A stretch of DNA of 64,000 bases from CAVSVP01 sp963731125 (GTDB lineage: Bacteria > Pseudomonadota > Gammaproteobacteria > Competibacterales > Competibacteraceae). The notes under the pieces are model-generated. The model saw only the letters and a program-made list of their open reading frames with translations, was not told the DNA's origin and searched no databases. Of the stretch, positions 54,907-61,610 are shown piece after piece (the first letter of the stretch is position 1; each line of letters begins with the position of its first letter). Made by a program: the position numbers and the translations under genes. The DNA lies in NCBI GenBank assembly GCA_963731125.1, contig CAVSVP010000008.1, forward strand, positions 248,001-312,000, in the 5' to 3' direction.

Positions 54907-56304
54907 CTACCTCCAGAAATTCGAGTCATCTTCCCAATCGTCCCTGTTATCATCCCGGTCGTCATACCTTTCGTAACCCCGATGGCCTCGATGGTGTACC
55001 CGCCTTTGCCTGGGGTCAGAAATAGTTATCCAGTTAGGGCCGATCCCAGGAACTTCGATGGAATAGACGATGGAGTCGGAGTCGCACGCAGTGTCGTTAA
55101 TCAATTCCCCGGTGTTGTCCATCACTTTCGCAGTGTCGATCACTTCGACAGTGTTAAGGCCGAAATTCGTCACGTAAGCGTAAGCTCCATCAGGAGTGAT
55201 GGCTACCGCACGAGGGCCTCCAAACTTCGGTGAATATTCGATCGGTATTCTAGCAGTTACCTTGTCGTCTTTTGTATCGATCACCGAGATCTCCGTGCAG
55301 TCTCTCAGCAACGGGTCGGCGAGGGGGTTAAAATCGCCCACATTTACGACGTAAACCTTGTCTCCCTCCGGAGTGACAGCCAGTCCAAGAGGACCAGTAC
55401 CGAGATCCTCGATAGTGGCTACCACCTCATTTTCCTTCGTGTCTATGACCGAGACCGAGTTGATACTGGTTCCTGGTGGGGTCGGTGTTGCAGGTGTGCT
55501 AAAGTTAGTCACATACGCTCGCTTTCCATCCGGAGTGATGACCACATTAGCGGGTTTATCGCCAACGGGTATTGAGGTAATAACTTCGTTGACTACCTTA
55601 CCGCGAAGGTATCTGATCTTTATGACGGATACGGTGTTAAAACCTCGATTCGCCACATAGGCTCGTTTTCCATTCGGGGTGATCGCGATCCCGGCGGGTA
55701 AGGGGCCAAACCCTCCGAATACCTTTCCAATCTCTATAGTGTCAACTACTTTATTGTTCGACGTCCTGATTACCGAGACGGTGTTTCCCGGATCCCCCAG
55801 CTCTGGATTAAAAGGGCTACTGTTGCCAAAATTAGTCACATAGACATATTTTCCGTCGGGGGTTACAGCGACCCCAAGAGGACCATAACCAACTTCTACA
55901 GTGGCAACCACTTTATTATTACTCTTTGTGTTGATCACCGAAACAGTGTTGGCCAAGGCAATTTGAAAGCCATTCTCGAAAACGCCTGTGTTGGCTACAT
56001 AGCCGCGGTTCCCGTTGGGAGTAATGACCATCCCGCCGGGACCAGGTACATCTCCCTCGACAGCAGGTCCAACATTCTCGATAGTGGCAATTACTTCATT
56101 GGTCGCCGTGTCAATCACTGAGACGGAGTTAGAATCTCGCTCCGTCACATAGGCAAGGGGCGCTTTGGGATTGCCACCACCCAGCGCCACTCCGACCCAA
56201 AGCGATGCGACAAGCCCTATCCCTGCCAAAAGGGACCCCGGAAACTGCCAACAGTTTATCCGATGGCTTAATAAGCCGTTGGAGAACACTCGCTGGTGTT
56301 TCAT
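54907..56304 (-). CDS. YVTN-type beta-propeller protein, exported
   Basis: Protein of 465 residues with a signal region (LLAGIGLVASLWVGVALGGG). Seven or so blades of the YVTN type follow, each carrying motifs such as NTVSVI, VGYGPLGVAVTPDGKYVYVT, PAGIAITPNGKRAYVAN and KVTARIPIEYSP. The tail after the propeller is rich in His, Arg and Asp (RRVHHRGHRGYERYDDRDD) and could bind metal. Its ATG overlaps the stop of the upstream SMP-30-like gene (ATGA), so the two are translationally coupled. Extracytoplasmic binding or scaffold role; ligand unknown. Confidence 0.87.
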   Translation of the reverse strand: MKHQRVFSNGLLSHRINCWQFPGSLLAGIGLVASLWVGVALGGGNPKAPLAYVTERDSNSVSVIDTATNEVIATIENVGPAVEGDVPGPGGMVITPNGNRGYVANTGVFENGFQIALANTVSVINTKSNNKVVATVEVGYGPLGVAVTPDGKYVYVTNFGNSSPFNPELGDPGNTVSVIRTSNNKVVDTIEIGKVFGGFGPLPAGIAITPNGKRAYVANRGFNTVSVIKIRYLRGKVVNEVITSIPVGDKPANVVITPDGKRAYVTNFSTPATPTPPGTSINSVSVIDTKENEVVATIEDLGTGPLGLAVTPEGDKVYVVNVGDFNPLADPLLRDCTEISVIDTKDDKVTARIPIEYSPKFGGPRAVAITPDGAYAYVTNFGLNTVEVIDTAKVMDNTGELINDTACDSDSIVYSIEVPGIGPNWITISDPRQRRVHHRGHRGYERYDDRDDNRDDWEDDSNFWR

Positions 56305-57611
56305 CGTCTACTCCTTTCCTTTTCGAGCAACACCTCCACTAAGGCGGGACGCGGATTTAGACCAATTGCCTCTTGTTCGTTAATCACTCCTAGATTTAAA
56401 AGTTCCAAAACACCATCAATTATATTCCCCTCGCCAAGGGCGTTCGCGATGTTGTAGAAGAATATCCGGCGTCCGGATCCGCTGGTGATATAAAGAGGCG
56501 GTAGAGACTGCGAGCCTTTGCCTGCTTTACCCCTTCCAAAAGCGAAGTCCCAGTCTTTTGTATCCTTTCCAAAGGCTAACTGAGTTGGCCCGTCCAGAGG
56601 GTGACCTTCGACCACAATGGTGTAGCTTTTGCCATTTGGAGGGATAACCACTAACTGGTCCGTCCGGACAACGACGATGTAGAAATTTCCGTCAGGGCCG
56701 ATAGTGATTCCGTCCATACCAAATAGGTCCCTTTCCTCTGGATTCGGTGGCGGATTATTTTCCTCGAAAAAGAGTTTAGGTTTCCCGGCGCTTCCATCTC
56801 TCTTTACAGGAATCTTAACTACCCGGCCAAAATCGGTAACTGTAACATAGACGTTCTTTCCCTTGTCATCGACAACGATACCGTTAACTCCATGGGGATG
56901 GTCCAGAGGAGACTCTGGGTTTCCATAGAACAAAGTGCTTTCTATCCAGTCGTCAACGTTTCCATGATGGTCAATGCGCCACACTTTGAGTATGCAGGGG
57001 TAATTAGGCCCGGGGCCTCCCTTATCCTCCGGTCCTAAGCAATTTGCTCTACTTTTTTCTTCTCTAAAGTCGTGCAAGTCAGTTACATAGAGCGGAAACT
57101 CACTGTCTTTACTAAAGGCCAAACCCTTTGGCAGATCTTCAACGGGGAGGGAGGCAAAGAGTTCTTTTCTACTGCCATCCCGGCTCACTCGCCAAATGCC
57201 ATGAGTCTTGGGATCGCAGGTAGGCAAACCGACGTAGAGATCACCACTGCCATGAAGGGCAAACCCAGTCATAAAAGCGGTCCGGGCCGGAAAAGGTGGA
57301 TCTGGCCGTAGAGGACAGCTCTCAGGAACAGGATTGACCACTGGGAGTTGAGTAAAATGGCTGACTTTGCCCTCGGGCGTGACCTTCAGGATCTCTCCCG
57401 TGAAGAGTATCCCGATAAGGATATCCCCCTTGCTATCTACAGCTACGCCGACAGGATTTTGGAAGGTACTGAAAAAATCAAAGTCCTTCAATGTTACCAC
57501 AGCAGCGGCTTCTGGTATCTCTGTAGCGGGACCTCGAGCAAAGACAGGTACCGTCGCTAGGCTTGTCGCCAGGGCGGTAATTGTCGCCAGAGTTGGTATT
57601 AATTTTTTCAT
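56301..57611 (-). CDS. Exported SMP-30/NHL-like beta-propeller protein
   Basis: About 436 residues from ATG 57611, preceded by GGAGAGAAGC. Signal peptide TLATITALATSLATVPVFA. The propeller is shown by VGVAVDSKGDILIGILFTGE, FALHGSGDLYVGLPTCD, GVNGIVVDDKGKNVYVTVTD and MDGITIGPDGNFYIVVV, the repeated strand pattern of SMP-30/gluconolactonase and NHL proteins. Metal-binding Glu/Asn/Asp residues typical of lactonases cannot be assigned with certainty. Upstream partner of the YVTN gene in a two-gene operon facing away from the multicopper oxidase. Confidence 0.82.
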   Translation of the reverse strand: MKKLIPTLATITALATSLATVPVFARGPATEIPEAAAVVTLKDFDFFSTFQNPVGVAVDSKGDILIGILFTGEILKVTPEGKVSHFTQLPVVNPVPESCPLRPDPPFPARTAFMTGFALHGSGDLYVGLPTCDPKTHGIWRVSRDGSRKELFASLPVEDLPKGLAFSKDSEFPLYVTDLHDFREEKSRANCLGPEDKGGPGPNYPCILKVWRIDHHGNVDDWIESTLFYGNPESPLDHPHGVNGIVVDDKGKNVYVTVTDFGRVVKIPVKRDGSAGKPKLFFEENNPPPNPEERDLFGMDGITIGPDGNFYIVVVRTDQLVVIPPNGKSYTIVVEGHPLDGPTQLAFGKDTKDWDFAFGRGKAGKGSQSLPPLYITSGSGRRIFFYNIANALGEGNIIDGVLELLNLGVINEQEAIGLNPRPALVEVLLEKERSRR

Positions 57612-58224
57612 CGTTTGCTTCTCTCCTTTCACCTTACTTAGGTACCAGCAAAATGCATTGTGCAATGGGTGTCGTTTTAAAGATGGTTGGTTGTTTTGTT
57701 CTTAAGGGTTTTTGGTATCAAGCTAACATCGCGTTAATTATCTAACGTGAAAATTAATATAGTTGCTCCATCGCTCTTAGGCAATATAGAGAGAAATGGG
57801 TTAAAAAGTAATATTTTGTAAATTTCGTTTGCACACGCCATGGACAAGCGCTATGTAAGTTTTTGTTGAAAAACGTTGATTGAAGCAAATTATTCAGTGA
57901 ATACATTTAAGGTTTTGATTTTTTTGTATTATTATTGTGTGAAATTACCTACATTTTTGCTGTAATAGGTTTTTGTTTAAAAAGTTTTAGTGATTAAAGT
58001 TATAAAATGGCTGGGTAGTTGCAAAACTTAAAAATACATAATAAAAGTTACATAACTATTTAAATTTTGTAAACTAAATTTTTTACAAATTTTTACAATT
58101 AATAGATTAATAGATTAATAGATTAATAGAATGTAAGATTCTTAAGCACTTAATCTTTAAATCTCTAAAAGCAATTAATTTTTAACAAGATTTAACTACC
58201 GATAGTGCTAAGGAGAAGGTATAT
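57612..58224. other. Very AT-rich divergent region with tandem repeat
   Basis: About 610 bases between the SMP-30-like gene (reverse) and the small ORF/multicopper oxidase genes (forward). No coding frame. It contains four tandem copies of ATTAATAG at 58098-58129. AT content is far above the window mean, typical of a promoter region or a site for nucleoid-associated repressors. Confidence 0.5.
58098..58129 (+). repeat. Four tandem ATTAATAG units
   Basis: Exact 8-bp repeats starting at 58098, 58106, 58114 and 58122, about 95 bases before the small ORF at 58225. Unit number could vary by slippage and change promoter spacing. Confidence 0.9.
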
Positions 58225-58299
58225 ATGAAAGGGTTGCTTGGTGTTTTGACTTTTGCTGACAAAGTGTGCGTCGTAAGCCATAGTCCGCTAGGACGCTAA
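58225..58299 (+). CDS. Possible 24-residue leader peptide upstream of the multicopper oxidase
   Basis: An ATG preceded by AAGGAGAAGG at ideal distance opens 24 codons: MKGLLGVLTFADKV then CVVSHSPLGR. The stop lies 19 bases before the oxidase ATG. The ribosome-binding site is stronger than that of the oxidase itself. The peptide contains one Cys and one His. It may be a regulatory leader whose translation controls the oxidase, or a chance ORF. Confidence 0.45.
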   Translation: MKGLLGVLTFADKVCVVSHSPLGR

Positions 58300-58318
58300 A
58301 GTTACTTTTAATGACCCG

Positions 58319-60250
58319 ATGAGGATGACCATAATGAGGAAGTATCCACCAGGGCGCAGCGTGTTAAATTTTTCCTCTGATCACGATTGGCGGTTTGGGC
58401 CTGCGATTAGCCGTAGAGGATTTCTTCAAGCCGGAGCAAGTCTCGCCGCCGTCGCTGCGTTACCGCTGCCGGCGTTGGCACGTGGATATGGGTATGGCAG
58501 TAGGATACGCCGCTCCCGCTGGGGGCTACTGGAGACGATTCTGGAGGTAAAATTTGCCAACAACTACATACCTTGTTGGGAGACGTTTATTGATAGTGGA
58601 AAGGGGCGTTTTCATCACAGGGGAAGGCAACGTTTTCATATCCGTCAAGTACAGGGTATGGAGGTGTTTACCCGTAGCTATGAAGGCATGATTCCGGGCC
58701 CGACGCTAAGCGTGCGCCCTGGCGACGTGCTGAAGATCCGGTTCGTCAATAGTCTTTCCCCCGATCTTTTTCCCACGGGAGAGCCCATGCGTGATGTCAA
58801 TATTCCTCATGGTTTTAATATCACGAACTTACATACTCATGGGTTTAATGTTCCACCTACGTGTGAGTTCGATGCTAAGGGGAATATTATCAAGTGTTCC
58901 GATAATGTGCTAATCGAAATCGCACCGGGCGAGTTTGTAGATTATGAATACGAAATCCCGGATAATCATCCTGACGGTACGTTTTGGTATCACCCACACA
59001 AACATGGTTCGGTCGCTTTTCAGATGATGGGAGGAATGGGAGGTCCTATAATAATCAAAGGTTCTACTGACTATTTTCTGCAAGAACACTACGGAAGAAT
59101 AAAAGATAAAACTTTCGTTCTGCAACAGATTCGGGTTAATGAGTCCGGAGAGGTGCCGGACATTACGAGTTTTGCAGACCTTGTTATACCTCCAACATAC
59201 ACCGTTAATGGTCAGGTGAATCCTCCCATTCGCATGCGTCCTGGCGAAGTGCAGCGGTGGCGCTTTATTCATGCGGGAATGTCCGAGCACTTCCCGCTGG
59301 AACTACGTCCAGCACCAGTCAATGAATTTGATGAGCCTGACCCAATTCCACTTTATCAAATCGCCTGCGATGGTATAACCTTGCCCTTCCCGGAGGAGGT
59401 TGACAGCATCTTCCTGGCTTCAGGGAATCGCGTTGATGTATTGGTTAAAGCACCGATGCAACGAGGCGTGTATGAATTGAGAAAGCTGTTTCATCCTCAG
59501 GGATTCATCCCGGAGCCGCCGGAAGTGCGTTTTTTCGCTACAGTTATTGTGGACGGGCATCCGCAAAATATGCGCTCGCCTGATAAGTTGCCGTGGGATG
59601 AGAAGTGGCTAACGCCTCTTGATGATATTACGGATGATGAACTTGACCCCAATCCTCCCCAACGGGTGTTACAATTCGAAGCAGATTTCAACCCCATCAC
59701 CATAGATCCGGGGCCGCCCCCTGTTGCGGATCCCAGTTTGGGATTTCCACGATTTCTGATTGGGGGGCGATACGGGTATTGTCAGGATAAGGGTCAGGAT
59801 AAGGGTCAGGATAAGGGTCAGGATAAGGATTGTCAGGGTCAAGTCGTAGCACTGGACGACGGGACAGCGCTGCAATTCAAGCCAAATCGAGTTGATCAGG
59901 TAATTAAAGAAGGTGCGGTGGAGGAGTGGACCATTATCAATTTTAGCCCTGTCGACCATCCATTCCATATTCATCAGGTTCCCTTCTTTGTGACGGAGGT
60001 TAATGACCCACGTCTAAACGGTAACGGGATAACAACACCATATAAATGGCAAGACGTGCAAAATATACCAGGCGGCGACTTCACGCCTGGTAAACCTCCC
60101 GTCCCGGGAAGCATAACTATCCGCCTTCGTTTTGAAGGTGGTACGTTTAGAGGTGAGAAGGCGAGTATTGCCGGTAAGTTTGTCCTGCACTGCCATATCC
60201 TAGACCACGAAGATCTGGGCATGATGCAGCTCGTCGAGGTTGTTCCGTAA
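58319..60250 (+). CDS. Tat-exported multicopper oxidase
   Basis: About 643 residues. A twin-arginine signal (SRRGFLQAGASLAAVAALPL near residue 32) sends the folded protein to the periplasm. The four copper motifs are complete: HTHG in NLHTHGFNVPP, HPHKHG in FWYHPHKHG, HPFHIH near residue 546 and HCHILDHEDLGMM at the C-terminus, which supplies T1 and T2/T3 ligands with an axial Met. Between cupredoxin domains lies the low-complexity insert GQDK repeated four times. Substrates of such enzymes include Cu(I), Mn(II), phenols and bilirubin. The nearby RND system would suit metal or phenolic detoxification, which is inference. Confidence 0.93.
   Translation: MRMTIMRKYPPGRSVLNFSSDHDWRFGPAISRRGFLQAGASLAAVAALPLPALARGYGYGSRIRRSRWGLLETILEVKFANNYIPCWETFIDSGKGRFHHRGRQRFHIRQVQGMEVFTRSYEGMIPGPTLSVRPGDVLKIRFVNSLSPDLFPTGEPMRDVNIPHGFNITNLHTHGFNVPPTCEFDAKGNIIKCSDNVLIEIAPGEFVDYEYEIPDNHPDGTFWYHPHKHGSVAFQMMGGMGGPIIIKGSTDYFLQEHYGRIKDKTFVLQQIRVNESGEVPDITSFADLVIPPTYTVNGQVNPPIRMRPGEVQRWRFIHAGMSEHFPLELRPAPVNEFDEPDPIPLYQIACDGITLPFPEEVDSIFLASGNRVDVLVKAPMQRGVYELRKLFHPQGFIPEPPEVRFFATVIVDGHPQNMRSPDKLPWDEKWLTPLDDITDDELDPNPPQRVLQFEADFNPITIDPGPPPVADPSLGFPRFLIGGRYGYCQDKGQDKGQDKGQDKDCQGQVVALDDGTALQFKPNRVDQVIKEGAVEEWTIINFSPVDHPFHIHQVPFFVTEVNDPRLNGNGITTPYKWQDVQNIPGGDFTPGKPPVPGSITIRLRFEGGTFRGEKASIAGKFVLHCHILDHEDLGMMQLVEVVP
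59781..59828 (+). repeat. In-frame 12-bp tandem repeat inside the multicopper oxidase
   Basis: Four exact copies of GTCAGGATAAGG at 59781, 59793, 59805 and 59817, encoding repeated GQDK. Copy-number change would keep the frame and alter the length of a charged loop. Confidence 0.9.
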
Positions 60251-60310
60251 TAAGGCAGAAGAAGTTATTGCAAGATTTACCAGAGTGGTTGAAATACACC
60301 GTTGCCTAGT

Positions 60311-60336
60311 CCGGCTTGCCGTTCACTGCAAGCCGG
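60311..60336. terminator. Bidirectional terminator between the oxidase and the RND adaptor gene
   Basis: CCGGCTTGC (60311-60319) pairs perfectly with GCAAGCCGG (60328-60336) around an eight-base loop, between converging gene ends at 60250 and 60385. No strong T-run. Confidence 0.6.
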
Positions 60337-60384
60337 TAGGGCTGATGATATGCACTGTTTCATTGGCTGGGCTTTACCCAGCTG

Positions 60385-61551
60385 CTAATCAATTCTCATC
60401 AAAGTCGCAAAGAGCCATCGTTCCCGCTCCCAACTCAGGTTTATCGGCTCCCACAGCCGGATCTTCATCCCTTCTTTCAATTGCCGGCTGCCGGCGGCCA
60501 CGATTCTGTCTCCGCTATTAAGGCCAGCCACCACCTGAATCTGCTCCTCGGTTTTATTGCCGACTTTTACCCCGCGTTTGTTAACCGTCATGGTGTCCAT
60601 ATCCACCACCCAGGCATAGAAAGTTCCATCGTCTTCTTGAACGACGGCGGTGCTGGGTACAAAAAAGGTGGAGTTATTCTCAGCGCCTTGCCGCATCTGG
60701 ACAACGGTCGCCGCCATGCCGGGAAATACATTGATGCCTTGAGGTCTTGGCATGGTCAGCGTTAGCTCATAAGTCCGCGTATTCGGATCGGCCTTAGTGG
60801 CATATTCCTTGACCGTAGCAGGGAACACCTTCTCCGGGGCCGATTGGAAGGTGACTAATCCAGTGTCGTGTTCACAGTTGGCAACCATCAGGCATTCTAC
60901 GTGAACCACATCTCGTTCCGGCACGTCGAGGACGATATCAATATGGGAGATATCCTCAAGCCGCAAAATAGATTCCTCGGCTTCGACATTTTCAAAATTA
61001 TCGACGTATTTGGCTGCCACGACACCAGCAAATGGTGCCCGCAGATAGGTATCATTCAGATTTTTCTTGGCTTGTTTGAGCTCGGTTTTGGCAACTTCGT
61101 ATTCCGATTTTTTCTGGTCATAATCGGCTTTGGAAATAGGAGTGTTTCTCGATTTTATTAAACGTTCATAACGCTCATACTGATTTTTGATCTTATTGAG
61201 GACGGCGTGCTGCAGGACAAAGGCATTTTCAAAATCCCGGGGGTCGATACGTGCCAGAAGTGTTCCCTTTTCGACCATTTGACCTTCTTCGAAGGGCAAT
61301 TCAATCAATGGCCCTGAGATATTAAACGCCAAATCCACCTGTTTGCTGGCTTTCACCCGAGCAGGTAAACCGGTTCTATCCGCTTGCGAGGGCGTTCCCA
61401 GTACCATGGTTTTGACGAGCTTGCCGACGTCCGCAGTTTCAGCTTGCGGCGCATTTTCCTTAGCGCTACTGTTCAGAGTAATGGCTGCAGCGGCAAGCAC
61501 CCAGACAATCAGTAAGAAATGTCGTTGCAACGGCGTTGCTTGGGATTTCAT
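60385..61551 (-). CDS. RND efflux periplasmic adaptor (membrane fusion protein)
   Basis: Protein of 388 residues with an N-terminal export signal (FLLIVWVLAAAAITLNSSA). The lipoyl halves flank the hairpin: VDLAFNISGPLIELPFEEGQ with LLARIDPRDFE, and YLRAPFAGVVAAKYVDNFE. A coiled hairpin of about 60 residues lies between them, then the beta-barrel (ITLTMPRPQGINVFPGMAAT-like region) and membrane-proximal domain. It links an RND pump to an outer-membrane channel. It is downstream of the pump gene, the reverse of the usual order. The substrate class (drug, hydrophobe or metal) cannot be told from this subunit. Confidence 0.9.
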   Translation of the reverse strand: MKSQATPLQRHFLLIVWVLAAAAITLNSSAKENAPQAETADVGKLVKTMVLGTPSQADRTGLPARVKASKQVDLAFNISGPLIELPFEEGQMVEKGTLLARIDPRDFENAFVLQHAVLNKIKNQYERYERLIKSRNTPISKADYDQKKSEYEVAKTELKQAKKNLNDTYLRAPFAGVVAAKYVDNFENVEAEESILRLEDISHIDIVLDVPERDVVHVECLMVANCEHDTGLVTFQSAPEKVFPATVKEYATKADPNTRTYELTLTMPRPQGINVFPGMAATVVQMRQGAENNSTFFVPSTAVVQEDDGTFYAWVVDMDTMTVNKRGVKVGNKTEEQIQVVAGLNSGDRIVAAGSRQLKEGMKIRLWEPINLSWERERWLFATLMRID

Positions 61552-61610
61552 GGCTCACCTCGTCAGGTGGAAAGCTGAACAATTGGCGCTTTCGTTGCGG
61601 ATAGCAACTC

